A stretch of DNA of 64,000 bases from contig DAOUQJ010000011.1 in the NCBI GenBank assembly GCA_030625685.1, positions 1-64,000 on the forward strand. Direction: 5' to 3'. This document shows, in pieces, positions 27,593 through 36,610 of this stretch. The notes beneath the pieces are model-generated. The model was not told the DNA's origin. It ran no database searches and saw nothing but the letters and a program-made list of their open reading frames with translations. The translations under genes were made by a program, and so were the position numbers. How positions within the stretch are numbered: the stretch's first letter is position 1; every line of letters starts with the position of its first letter. The stretch is from Oscillospiraceae bacterium. GTDB taxonomy: Bacteria > Bacillota > Clostridia > Oscillospirales > Oscillospiraceae.

Positions 27593-29146
27593 ATGAGCAT
27601 ATTAAACGTAAAAAATGTAACACATGGCTTTGGTGCTAGACGAATTTTAGAAGATGCTTCCTTTCGTCTTTTAAAAGGAGAACATATTGGTCTCGTTGGC
27701 GCTAACGGTGAAGGCAAGTCAACTTTTCTAAATATTATCACTGGAGAACTAATGCCCGATGAAGGAAACATCATCTGGTGTAAAGGAGTTACGATTGGTT
27801 ATCTTGATCAAAGTAGCACTCTAACAAAAGGAAAAACAATACGCGATGCTTTGCGCGAAGCCTTTGCTGATATGTTCCAAAAAGAACAAGAGATGCAAAA
27901 GTTATATGACAGTATAGCTGACTGCACTGATGAAGAAATGGAAAAGCTGATGGAAGAAGCCGGCGAAATTCAAGACTTGCTGGATAGTTGTGACTTTTAT
28001 AACTTAGACACAAAAATAGAAGAATACGCTAACGGCCTTGGTCTTAGAGACTTAGGCTTAGATAGAGACGTTTCAGAACTCAGTGGAGGGCAACGCACCA
28101 AAGTCCTACTTGCAAAACTCCTACTGAAAAATCCTATGATTCTTATTTTAGACGAACCTACAAACTACTTAGATGAAAATCATATAGTTTGGCTCAAAGA
28201 TTTACTGCAAAAATACGAAAATTCATTCATCTTGGTATCTCATGATGTCACTTTTATGAATTCTGTCATCAATGTAGTCTATCATGTAGAAGATGCAATC
28301 TTGACCCGTTATAAAGGTGATTATGATAACTTCCTTGCTATGTATGAACTGAAAAAACGCCAACTGGAACAAGCATATGAAAAACAACAAAAAGAGATAT
28401 CTCACCTAGAAGACTTTATTTCTCGCAACAAAGCTAGAATAGCCACTACAAACATGGCAAAAAGTCGTCAAAAGAAATTAGACAAAATGGATATCATTGA
28501 GCTGAGCAGAGAAAAAATTAAACCTACCTTCGCTTTTACATCCGCTAGAACGCCTGCTAAAATTGTGATTGAGGCTAATGATCTTGTTATTGGCTATGAC
28601 GAACCACTGACAGCGCCTCTCAATCTCCAACTCGAAAGAGGTAAAAAAGTCGCACTTAAAGGTGTCAATGGACTTGGTAAGTCAACACTACTTAAAACAC
28701 TCCTCGGCATTCAACCTCCTTTATCTGGTACTCAAGAATTGGGTCAATTCGTGGAAACTGGTTATTTTGAACAAGAACATGCAAACGGGAGCAACACCGC
28801 TCTTGCTGAAATTTGGGAAGAATATCCGTCCATGACCAATGCAGAAGTGAGAGGCGCATTGGCTAAATGTGGTTTGACAACAGATCACATTGAAAGTCAA
28901 ATGAAAGTGCTCAGTGGTGGCGAAAATGCTAAGGTACGTCTATGTAAGCTTATGCTAAAAGATATGAATTTATTGGTACTCGATGAACCCACCAATCATC
29001 TCGATGTGGATGCTAAAAATGCACTCAAAACAGCACTGATTGAATTCAAAGGCACTCTCCTTTTGGTAAGCCATGAACCTGAATTCTATGCGGATATTGT
29101 CTCAGAAATTTGGAACATTGAATCATGGACAACAAAGATTGTGTAA
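27593..29146 (+). CDS. ABC-F family ATPase (ribosome-associated)
   Basis: 517 aa from ATG 27593 (TGGAGGTTTCC before it; the ATG at 27581 overlaps this ribosome site). Two ATPase domains without membrane helices: Walker A GANGEGKST and GVNGLGKST; signatures LSGGQRTK and LSGGENAK; Walker B LILDEPTNYLD and LVLDEPTNHLD. The interdomain linker at about 240-315 is Lys/Glu-rich (KKRQLEQAYEKQQKEISHLED) as in ABC-F proteins that reach into the ribosomal E site. ABC-F proteins rescue stalled ribosomes or protect them from antibiotics. This one lacks a recognised resistance-type signature, so a housekeeping role is the default. Confidence 0.93.
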   Translation: MSILNVKNVTHGFGARRILEDASFRLLKGEHIGLVGANGEGKSTFLNIITGELMPDEGNIIWCKGVTIGYLDQSSTLTKGKTIRDALREAFADMFQKEQEMQKLYDSIADCTDEEMEKLMEEAGEIQDLLDSCDFYNLDTKIEEYANGLGLRDLGLDRDVSELSGGQRTKVLLAKLLLKNPMILILDEPTNYLDENHIVWLKDLLQKYENSFILVSHDVTFMNSVINVVYHVEDAILTRYKGDYDNFLAMYELKKRQLEQAYEKQQKEISHLEDFISRNKARIATTNMAKSRQKKLDKMDIIELSREKIKPTFAFTSARTPAKIVIEANDLVIGYDEPLTAPLNLQLERGKKVALKGVNGLGKSTLLKTLLGIQPPLSGTQELGQFVETGYFEQEHANGSNTALAEIWEEYPSMTNAEVRGALAKCGLTTDHIESQMKVLSGGENAKVRLCKLMLKDMNLLVLDEPTNHLDVDAKNALKTALIEFKGTLLLVSHEPEFYADIVSEIWNIESWTTKIV

Positions 29147-29314
29147 ATTCATTTCCAAACATACTACTTTTCAACTCAAGTTTTATTGCTGGCGATATTA
29201 CGATATAGCCAAACAATTTATTTCATAATGTTATTGTTTTAGATTTATACTGTGTAAAACTAAAGTCTATGGTCGCCCATTTTCACATGATTGAAGATAT
29301 ATGCAAAATTTAGT

Positions 29315-29353
29315 AGACCTCATTTCGTCATCTCGAAATGAGGTCTTTTTTTA
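29315..29353 (+). terminator. Terminator after ABC-F gene
   Basis: AGACCTCATTTCG / CGAAATGAGGTCT, loop TCATCT, then TTTTTTT. Confidence 0.95.
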
Positions 29354-29371
29354 TTCTAGGAGGATTTTCTT

Positions 29372-29604
29372 ATAAAGAAAAAGTTACTTACAATATCATT
29401 GTTAATACCAATCTCTATATATGCTACAACAACTGCTGTTTATGCAACAAATTGCGAAAACTATGATGCTCTCTACTCAGATGAAATAGAAAATATATAT
29501 TATTGAATTGAGTGAGATTCTGTTTCCAATATTGCCCTGATTGCTATCCACGGTGGTGTAATAGAAGCTGGTAGAACTGAAGTTGCCGATATAATTGCTG
29601 GTCA
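29372..29604 (+). pseudogene. Remnant of a secreted poly-gamma-glutamate hydrolase-like gene
   Basis: A perfect AGGAGG (29358-29363) lies 8 nt before ATA, where a start ATG is expected. The frame from there encodes a signal peptide (IKKKLLTISLLIPISIYATTTAVYA), then CENYDALYSDEIENIYY, two stops (29505 region), then SVSNIALIAIHGGVIEAGRTEVADIIAGHEF. The last part matches the poly-gamma-glutamate hydrolase family (PF05908 type: IIAPHGGGIEPGTSE, with the zinc-binding His). It then runs into the 3' end of the regulator gene on the other strand and the remaining about 130 residues are missing. So: lost start codon, nonsense changes, and 3' deletion. Confidence 0.75.
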
Positions 29605-31056
29605 TGAATTCTCGGATTTTGCTTTTTTGATTTTTCGATAAACCGTCGATTGGCTAATTCCCAGCACTTCAGATACTTTATATGTACTTTTTAATCTATC
29701 GTACAATTCTAAAATATCATCATATTGATTTATCCGTTCTTTTTGCTCATGCTCATCAATCATATCTGATTGATTTTCACCTCGTACACATATGTCACCT
29801 GTTATATCCTGCGCATCTTTGGTAATTAATAAACCAGACCGGTTGGTTATAATTTTCCCTTCAATATAGTGATTTAATTCTCTTATATTTCCCGGCCAAT
29901 AATATTGTTTCAAAGCATTTATAAATCCGTCTGTAGAAGCAACATTTTTATGATACTTTTCAGCATATTTTTGAATGAAAAAATGAAGTAATCCTTCAAA
30001 CTCACTTTTTCTTTCATTTAACGCAGGTAACTGTATAGGAACTACGCTAAGAGCATAATACAAATCAGAACGAAATTTTCTTTCTTCCACCAACGTTAGC
30101 AATTGTTTCTGAGTAGTTGCAATTACTCTTACATCAACTTCTTTTTCTGCGCGTACACCAATCCGAGAAATCTTCTTTTCTTGAATTAACTGAACTAGTT
30201 TTGATTGCAATTGCAAAGGCAATGCTTCAATCTCTTCTAAGCACAAGGTACCTCCATCAGCTTCTTCAACCAAACCTTTCTTTGCAGAAATATGCTGTTC
30301 TGATGAGAAACTGCTTTCATACCCAAACAATTCAGATTCTATAAGATATTCAGGCATAGAAGCGCAATTAATCTTAATCAGATTTTGATTTGAACGAATA
30401 CTCTTATCATGGATATATTCTGCCAAAACACTTTTTCCAACGCCAGTTTCTCCGCTTATCAACAAAGTCGTATCAGTGTCTTTTACTAAGTCTATTAAAA
30501 CCATAATATTCTGAATAATTGGATGTGATGAAACATAAAAATGCAAATCATGTTGTTTTTCTGTTTGTTTTGATTCAATATACTGATTAAGATCACGAAT
30601 ATCATCCACAAGCTGAGCATTTGAGACTACCATATTTAACTTACCATTTTCAGTAAAAATGGGAACAGCGTTTACAAGACTTTCGTTTCCAGCAGCAGAA
30701 GATTGTATAATTGAAACTGCTTTTTGATCCTGCAGCACAAGCTGAATCACTGAAGGTCTGATAATACCTTCAGCCAATAAATATTCACTACTTTTTCCAA
30801 TAACAACACTAGAGGATATTCCTGTAATTTTCTCAAAAGCCTTATTGGCTATCATTGTTTTTCCACTGTGATCGGACACAAAGATACTATCATTTGATTT
30901 GTCAATAATTTGCTTTAGAGCCTTAATGTATTTCAATAGGTGTTCAACAAATACATCATTGTCATCTGAGTCCTTATTCTCTATACTAGATTCATTTTTA
31001 ATTTCTTGATAACACTTTATTTCAGTTTCTATAAATTTTAAAAATTCAAAATCCAT
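29602..31056 (-). CDS. PAS-AAA+-Fis regulator of the sigma54-activator family with degenerate GAFTGA loop
   Basis: 484 aa, ATG 31056 with GAGAGG 8 nt upstream. PAS domain at about 50-155 (SDHSGKTMIANKAFEKITGI), AAA+ domain at about 170-400 with Walker A GETGVGKS (202-209), Arg finger region RKFRSDLYYAL (327-337) and WPGNIRELNHYIEG; Fis-type HTH at the C-terminus (YKVSEVLGISQSTVYRKIKK). Two key motifs are off: the sigma54-contact loop GAFTGA reads SSFSSE (248-253), and the Walker B region reads GGTLCLEEIE instead of GGTLFLDEIG. It may therefore regulate without sigma54, as TyrR does. It is divergent from an MFS transporter gene, its likely target. Confidence 0.9.
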   Translation of the reverse strand: MDFEFLKFIETEIKCYQEIKNESSIENKDSDDNDVFVEHLLKYIKALKQIIDKSNDSIFVSDHSGKTMIANKAFEKITGISSSVVIGKSSEYLLAEGIIRPSVIQLVLQDQKAVSIIQSSAAGNESLVNAVPIFTENGKLNMVVSNAQLVDDIRDLNQYIESKQTEKQHDLHFYVSSHPIIQNIMVLIDLVKDTDTTLLISGETGVGKSVLAEYIHDKSIRSNQNLIKINCASMPEYLIESELFGYESSFSSEQHISAKKGLVEEADGGTLCLEEIEALPLQLQSKLVQLIQEKKISRIGVRAEKEVDVRVIATTQKQLLTLVEERKFRSDLYYALSVVPIQLPALNERKSEFEGLLHFFIQKYAEKYHKNVASTDGFINALKQYYWPGNIRELNHYIEGKIITNRSGLLITKDAQDITGDICVRGENQSDMIDEHEQKERINQYDDILELYDRLKSTYKVSEVLGISQSTVYRKIKKAKSENS

Positions 31057-31142
31057 ATATTTTTCCTCTCATAATAATATATCATTCATTAGTTGTTCGA
31101 TAGATATATTTCAATTCAAGATTAATTCATCCAAAATTTAAT

Positions 31143-31170
31143 TAAGTCGATTATTTAAAATTGTGACTTA
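31143..31170. promoter_or_regulatory. Candidate operator between regulator and MFS gene
   Basis: TAAGTC (31143-31148) and GACTTA (31165-31170) form an inverted repeat with a 16-bp gap. GACTTA recurs at 31275-31280 and near 31322, the former inside the MFS promoter. The repetition suggests binding sites for the Fis-type regulator. Confidence 0.35.
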
Positions 31171-31272
31171 TTTATTTTACAGGATCCGAATCAAATTAAC
31201 AATGCTTCTTTTGTAATTAATTAATATCTTTCATTACTTTATAAAATGTTATTGAATTGTATTAAATTGACG

Positions 31273-31301
31273 TTGACTTATTTAGAAAATGAAATTATAA
31301 T
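31273..31301 (+). promoter_or_regulatory. Sigma70-type promoter of the MFS gene
   Basis: TTGACT (31273-31278), 17-nt spacer, TATAAT (31296-31301). No -24/-12 (TGGCAC/TTGC) element was found in the intergenic region 31057-31395. Confidence 0.7.
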
Positions 31302-31395
31302 TTTGAATAATCATAATAATTGACTTAATATTTAAATCATAATAAGTTTAATATACTTACTATCAACTATTGATTCAATGACACTGGAGGCTATT

Positions 31396-32703
31396 ATGCA
31401 TCAAATAAACACGAAAGAGACGAATTACTCTTCCCAACACTGGCTTGTTTTAATACTATGTTTCTTTTTAATGGCAATTGGCTATTCTGGCATTCTATCC
31501 ATCGGAAGTATCTTTGTTGTGCCTGTTACCTCTGACTTGGGATATTCACGTTCAAGTTTTATGTTCTTTTCCTTTATTATAATGCTCTCCTCGGTAGTCT
31601 TTGCAGGTTTGTATGGAAAAACAATGGAAAAAGGAAATATAAAGCATGTACTCATCCTCAATATGATTGCCGTTTTCCTTGCTTATTTTGGTTTTTCCAA
31701 AGCTAGTGGGCTCTGGCATTTTTACTTTTGTGCTGTCTTGCTCGGCTCTGGTTTTTCAGGTCTCTCCACTCTTCCTGTGTCAATTTTAATCAATCGTTGG
31801 TTCGACCAAAAAGTTAGAGGCAGAATTATGTCTATCGCATTCACTGGCAGTGGTTTAGGCGGGATGATTCTTGTCCCATTTATTGGGTCAATCATTGAAT
31901 CACATGGATGGAGACAAGGTTATTTTATTCTCGGCTTATTCTTTCTCTGCTTTTTGATCCCTTTGACTTTAATTGTTAAACTTGATGTTAATAACCTACG
32001 CATTTCATCCCAGCATTCAAATGAGAAGAGCATGACCCAACTCACAGCTACAAAAGAGGGTTTAACTTTTTTAGAGGCAAGAAAAACACAATACTTTTGG
32101 TTCGTTATTATCGCTCTATTTATTATTATCCTAGGATCAGGTGCACTGATTTCAACTTCTGCTGCTTATTTTATTGAGTGTGGATACAGCTCTTCTCAAT
32201 CAGCTCATTTTTCTGGACTCATGCTAGGAATGCTATGTATAGGAAAACTACTGTCTGGTTATGTCTGCGACAAATATAACCCCAAGATTGGAATTGTCAG
32301 TTTTTTCGCAATATTCTCTCTTTGCTTTTTATTTCTTTTTTTATTACCCAATTACCCTAATTTGATTTACCCTATCATTATCACGTTCGGCATCGGTGCA
32401 GGTTCTATCACCATCGCTCCCCCGTTACTTGTTTCCAGTTTATTTGGCGAGAAAGAATATGGCGTGCTATTGGGTGTATTAACTATGTCAGTCAATATAA
32501 GCGTAGCAATTGGAAGCCTTTTGGCATCAATTACTTACGATATTACAAGCAGTTATACTCAATATTGGCTCTTTAGTACTTTTGGTTCCATAATTTCAAC
32601 GATTTTGATTTATATATCGTTTGCTATGAAGGAAAAATCACATAATCAATCCGATTCAGTGCATATAGAAAACGATACAAATCAATGCTTACTCCAAAAA
32701 TAA
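31396..32703 (+). CDS. MFS transporter
   Basis: 435 aa from ATG 31396 (TGGAGGCTATT before it). Twelve membrane helices; loop after helix 2 (GLYGKTMEKGNIKHV), motif STLPVSILINRWFDQKVRGRIMSIAFTGSGLGGMILVP-like region typical of monocarboxylate/OFA-like MFS proteins, charged central loop at about 205-235, and a polar tail. Likely takes up or exchanges an organic acid or similar small solute. Divergent from the PAS-AAA+-Fis regulator, which probably controls it. Confidence 0.9.
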   Translation: MHQINTKETNYSSQHWLVLILCFFLMAIGYSGILSIGSIFVVPVTSDLGYSRSSFMFFSFIIMLSSVVFAGLYGKTMEKGNIKHVLILNMIAVFLAYFGFSKASGLWHFYFCAVLLGSGFSGLSTLPVSILINRWFDQKVRGRIMSIAFTGSGLGGMILVPFIGSIIESHGWRQGYFILGLFFLCFLIPLTLIVKLDVNNLRISSQHSNEKSMTQLTATKEGLTFLEARKTQYFWFVIIALFIIILGSGALISTSAAYFIECGYSSSQSAHFSGLMLGMLCIGKLLSGYVCDKYNPKIGIVSFFAIFSLCFLFLFLLPNYPNLIYPIIITFGIGAGSITIAPPLLVSSLFGEKEYGVLLGVLTMSVNISVAIGSLLASITYDITSSYTQYWLFSTFGSIISTILIYISFAMKEKSHNQSDSVHIENDTNQCLLQK

Positions 32704-32863
32704 CGTTCCTGAATACATAATTAAATATACTTTCATGAAAATAACTAATCGTCATTAAATCATGAAAGAACGTATACAAATACCTATTTAAACTCTATTT
32801 CAATGATTTTTATAACTGTTCCGACATTTAAATAATTAGTATAATAAAGTGGTATATTCATAA

Positions 32864-32897
32864 AAAAGCCTCGCAATCTAAAGAATGCGAGGCTTTT
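32864..32897. terminator. Bidirectional terminator between MFS and nucleoside kinase genes
   Basis: AAAAGCCTCGCA / TGCGAGGCTTTT around a 10-nt loop; T-run TTTTTT on the minus strand, TTTT on the plus. Confidence 0.9.
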
Positions 32898-32943
32898 AAC
32901 ATAAATCATTATCAATTCAACATAGTAGCACTAATTGATTCCG

Positions 32944-34602
32944 TCAGCTAAAAAAACATGATTTACCTATAAACTCTCTTAAAATAGAATTGAGTGGTAT
33001 TTCTGCATCAGTGACGGGAAAAATCAGAGATAAAAAGCGAACCAACCGATGTGCTTCTCGATATTCTGGATGCTCAGGTCCTATGGCATTGAGTAATGGT
33101 ATCGCGAAATCACGAAGAACCGCAAGTTCATAAATTAGAGCAGAATTAAACATAATATCTGCATCTTCGGTATAAGGGAATATATATTTTTGTTCACCTT
33201 TCATTACAGATGACCACATTTGCAAGGTACTTAAGGCATCACGATTTCTAAATTGACTGTCTCTGACTATTCTACGGATAAGTCTTGTATCCGTTGTTTG
33301 TATACGACTATGACTATCTACACCAATTTGCGTCATTGGACTAATATGCACTTTTACTTTATTAAATCTAGGTACACTCACTGTAAGCCTATCATTCAAT
33401 GCGTGAAGACCTTCAATAATAATCAATTTTCTTTTGCCCATCTGCACTTTTCGCCCAGACGGAACTTGCATCCCCGTACTAAAGCTAAAGTGTGGTAGTT
33501 CAATTTCTTCTCCCTCCAATAGTCTCTTCATATGTTCATTGAATAATCCTACATCAATCACATCAATGGATTCCCAATCAACTGCACCATTGGAGTCATC
33601 CCGTTTATCACGATCGATAAAATAATCATCCAAAGAAATCTTAATTGTGTCAATTCCCAATACTTTAAGCTGTATACTCAACCTTTGTATAAAAGTAGTT
33701 TTGCCCGATGAGGAAGGACCAGCTACTAACACTAATTTAAAGCGATTGAGGTTACATAATATATAATCTGCGATTTCAGCAATTTTTTTCTCATGCAAAG
33801 CTTCTGCGGTCAAAATGAGATTGTTAATATCCCCTGTCTGTACATATTCATTCAAACGTCCCATAGTATCACATTCTACGATTTCAGCCCAACGTTCTGA
33901 TTCTAGAAACACCTTTGCGAGTTTTGGCATATCAACAAAAGGTGGCAACCTATCAGGTTCTTTCTGCAGTGGACACCTCAAAATCATACCAGGCTCATAA
34001 TACATCAACTCAAAGGTTTTTAAATAACTTGTTTTAGGAACCATTGTAAAGTAATGATATCCATATCCGTTCCCACACCAGTACATATCTACCGTTTTAC
34101 GATTGAGCTGTTTAAGTAATCGAACCTTTTCAATTTCACCAGTTGCTTCATAAAGCGCTAAGGCTTCATCAGTTGGCACAACTCTTTTTTCAATTGGTAA
34201 ATCTGCTTCAACAATTTCTCTCATGCGATTTTCAACTGCTTTGACATCTTGTTCCGTAAGAGGATATTCTAACTTAAATTCACAATACAAGCCCTTACTC
34301 AATGAATGTTGAGAAACTACTTGACCATTTGGAAAAATTTCTTTCGCCGCAATGATCATGATAAAAAGAAAGCTACGCTGATAAACTTTAAACCCATGTT
34401 CAGTAGACAGATCAAAAAATTCAACTGAACATTCCTCTACTATAGGAGTATAAATGTCTTTGAAATCATTATTTACTGTTGCAGCTACTATCGGTGTGTA
34501 GTGATACTCAGAAAATGCTTTACTCATTTCCCATAATGATATTCCTTTATTAAATAAGTGATTCTTACCCATTACTTTGACATTTACTTTTTCTGTTTGC
34601 AT
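32944..34602 (-). CDS. Nucleoside (uridine) kinase with N-terminal TGS/ThrRS-like domains
   Basis: 552 aa from ATG 34602, set by TGGAGGGAGAAAAT. N-terminal TGS-like domain (about 1-60), then a threonyl-tRNA synthetase editing-type (SAD-like) region at about 60-200 (EFFDLSTEHGFKVYQRSFLFIM, GLYCEFKLEYPLTEQDVKAVENRM), then a kinase domain of the uridine kinase/PRK family from about 275: P-loop AGPSSSGKTT, ISLDDYFIDRD, LPHFSFSTG and a GLHALND segment. This long fusion is widespread in clostridia and is annotated as a nucleoside kinase. It phosphorylates uridine/cytidine by family knowledge; the role of the synthetase-like part is unknown. Confidence 0.9.
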   Translation of the reverse strand: MQTEKVNVKVMGKNHLFNKGISLWEMSKAFSEYHYTPIVAATVNNDFKDIYTPIVEECSVEFFDLSTEHGFKVYQRSFLFIMIIAAKEIFPNGQVVSQHSLSKGLYCEFKLEYPLTEQDVKAVENRMREIVEADLPIEKRVVPTDEALALYEATGEIEKVRLLKQLNRKTVDMYWCGNGYGYHYFTMVPKTSYLKTFELMYYEPGMILRCPLQKEPDRLPPFVDMPKLAKVFLESERWAEIVECDTMGRLNEYVQTGDINNLILTAEALHEKKIAEIADYILCNLNRFKLVLVAGPSSSGKTTFIQRLSIQLKVLGIDTIKISLDDYFIDRDKRDDSNGAVDWESIDVIDVGLFNEHMKRLLEGEEIELPHFSFSTGMQVPSGRKVQMGKRKLIIIEGLHALNDRLTVSVPRFNKVKVHISPMTQIGVDSHSRIQTTDTRLIRRIVRDSQFRNRDALSTLQMWSSVMKGEQKYIFPYTEDADIMFNSALIYELAVLRDFAIPLLNAIGPEHPEYREAHRLVRFLSLIFPVTDAEIPLNSILREFIGKSCFFS

Positions 34603-34832
34603 ATTTTCTCCCTCCAATTTCTCTTCAATGTGAAATAATTCAATAAAAACTAAAAAAAGACACACGTAATAAGTCTATAATAATTCTTTTTGGAACAATA
34701 GCAATTCTATCTAGATTATACCACAAACTAGAACATATTTCCATCAATTTCACACTTCATATCTATCAAATGAAATGAAACATTCCAATCAATACTGAAA
34801 TTTTAAGTTCTGATAGTAGCTATGAATAACAA

Positions 34833-34866
34833 AAACGAAGACCCCTTTCACCAGAGGTCTTCGTTT
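34833..34866 (-). terminator. Terminator after the lipoprotein gene
   Basis: Outer stem AAACGAAGACC / GGTCTTCGTTT, T-run TTTTTG on the minus strand. Confidence 0.8.
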
Positions 34867-34882
34867 ACTTTATGAATTAATA

Positions 34883-35782
34883 TTATTCACAAACCACAAT
34901 TTCTTTGCTTAAATCAGAGGTTGTATTTTCACTATAATTCTCATTGTTTTCTTGATATTTTTCAACAAGTATTGTATTCACTTGAAGAGGATAGCTTTCC
35001 ATGATATCTCCATCATAGAATACACTAACTTCATTTCCTATCACAAACTCGTGATTATCAGCTAACACAATAGAAACTTTATCTCCAGATGCTCTAATTT
35101 CTTCTCCTTCATTTGGAATCACAATTGCATTATTTCCATCAATTTCTTCAATCACGCCAATAAAACTTCCTGTGATTTCTTTGCAATCATCCATAGAGTT
35201 ATCCAAATATGGATCATCAATAGAGACATATCCATCGAACTCGACGAGCAGTACATTTGGCAATCCCTCTACCATTTGAAAGGCTGTTTCAATTTCTATA
35301 CCATTTTCAATATGAGCTACATACCAAACCCCATCTTCATAATCAAATAGTTTCTCAAGTGATGCGATGCCAGCTTCGTTCATGGCATCACTCACTGCAC
35401 CATCAAAGCCCAGTTCAAATTTCACTAGTAGCTGGTCGGATACGTAGTTTTTATATATCACACTAGCAACCACATTTTCATTATTCACATCATCTTCTGT
35501 GTAACCTTGAATAACATTTCCTACTTTAATTTCAGAATTGACAGTTTCTACTCCATTATCAGGGTCATCTTGAAACTTTGTTTCCTCTGAAATTGTCACC
35601 ATTTTCCCACTGTCTAGTGTAATTATAGAATCATCAACCGCTTCTACAATTCCTTCAATGTTCACCATTACTTTTTGATTATTTTTTTCATTTTCATCTG
35701 TTTTGTCCTCATTTGCAGTACATCCCACTATCATAGATATGGTCAATAAAGCAATCACAAATAAAGATAATAGCTTTTTCAA
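34883..35782 (-). CDS. Lipoprotein with protease-prodomain-like and DUF3221-like regions
   Basis: 299 aa from a TTG start at 35782, chosen because AGGAGG lies 7 nt before it; two upstream in-frame ATGs lack a site and would spoil the signal peptide. Lipoprotein signal LKKLLSLFVIALLTISMIVGC. A beta-rich segment at about 45-110 (GIVEAVDDSIITLDSGK) is followed by a region at about 115-190 that reads like the N-terminal prodomain of fervidolysin-type subtilases (LLVKFELGF...VEGLPNVLLVEFDGYVS), but no protease follows. The end (FIGVIEEIDGNNAIVIPNEG, then VFYDGDIMESYPLQV) matches the DUF3221 pattern. It may act as an inhibitor or chaperone for a protease, or as a general surface protein. Confidence 0.7.
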   Translation of the reverse strand: MKKLLSLFVIALLTISMIVGCTANEDKTDENEKNNQKVMVNIEGIVEAVDDSIITLDSGKMVTISEETKFQDDPDNGVETVNSEIKVGNVIQGYTEDDVNNENVVASVIYKNYVSDQLLVKFELGFDGAVSDAMNEAGIASLEKLFDYEDGVWYVAHIENGIEIETAFQMVEGLPNVLLVEFDGYVSIDDPYLDNSMDDCKEITGSFIGVIEEIDGNNAIVIPNEGEEIRASGDKVSIVLADNHEFVIGNEVSVFYDGDIMESYPLQVNTILVEKYQENNENYSENTTSDLSKEIVVCE

Positions 35783-35983
35783 TTTAGTTCCTCCTAATAT
35801 GTATCTTATCCTTTTGTTGTTCATATTTTTGTTAACATAAATACGTTTCAATTAAATAGACGCATGTTTTTAAATAAAGTTCCATGTTCACTCATAATTT
35901 TAATATTTTTTAGACACATATTATATTCATCAATTACTTTTAAATTAAGTATTTCTATAGCCAGTTTTCTTTTCTCAAATAAA

Positions 35984-36013
35984 AAAAGAGTGATGAAGTA
36001 TCATCACTCTTTT
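35984..36013 (-). terminator. Terminator overlapping the NUDIX stop codon
   Basis: AAAAGAGTGATGA / TCATCACTCTTTT, loop AGTA, T-run TTTTTTT on the minus strand. The stop TGA of the NUDIX gene is inside the stem. Confidence 0.9.
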
Positions 36014-36600
36014 AGATAATTTTCTTTTACATAATCAAAGACGATTTGAGACCATGTTTCCAATTGCTCTCTTTTATCTTCAATGGTTGAAATCGTTGCC
36101 CAATCGCCTTCCATTTTATTAATTTCTCGCACAGCTACATCACCATTCGTTTCTAACAAATAAGCAACAGCCATGTGATAATCACTCACTCCACCTGCAT
36201 TATCATTAATTATGCCAATGCACTCAATACTTTCAATGTTATCTATTGACATCTCTTCTTCTAATTCACGATATAATCCAGCCTCAATGATTGATTGTTC
36301 ACAAATATCTTCCGTGGGATTAATATGACCACCAATTCCAAGCGAGAGTCTATCATGCAAACGAGTTTCAGTCTGTTTATTTAGTCTTTTGAGTAAAAAC
36401 AATTCATTTTCTTTTCGTATCACTACATATGGAATGATTTGTTTGACAGTATCATCATATTCAGCCTCATCTCTCACAGCAAAGAAATGATTCTGCAAAA
36501 TGTACGTGAGAATTCCTTGGATATTATCCTCTATAAACGTTTTACCTTTTGGCAAGAAATTTTCTAGCTCAGTTCGTTTTACAACCAATATCTTTTCCAT
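36004..36600 (-). CDS. NUDIX-domain protein
   Basis: 198 aa, ATG 36600 with AAAGGAGAAGCT before it. NUDIX fold with a box at about 90-120: GGHINPTEDICEQSI..AGLYRELEEEMSI, i.e. G..E..-REL-EE with a longer spacer than the classic GX5EX7REUXEEXGU. A preceding strand VIRKENELFLLKRL and a late ISTIEDKREQLETWSQIVFDYV are typical of a predicted phosphoesterase NUDIX subfamily. Hydrolyses some nucleoside diphosphate-linked compound; substrate unknown. Starts 10 bp after the YibE/F gene, so they share a transcript. Confidence 0.88.
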   Translation of the reverse strand: MEKILVVKRTELENFLPKGKTFIEDNIQGILTYILQNHFFAVRDEAEYDDTVKQIIPYVVIRKENELFLLKRLNKQTETRLHDRLSLGIGGHINPTEDICEQSIIEAGLYRELEEEMSIDNIESIECIGIINDNAGGVSDYHMAVAYLLETNGDVAVREINKMEGDWATISTIEDKREQLETWSQIVFDYVKENYLKE

Positions 36601-36610
36601 AGCTTCTCCT

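Noticed and set aside
31057-31395. Sigma54 promoter for the MFS gene
   Set aside because: No TGGCAC-N5-TTGC-like element on either strand; a good sigma70 promoter is present instead.
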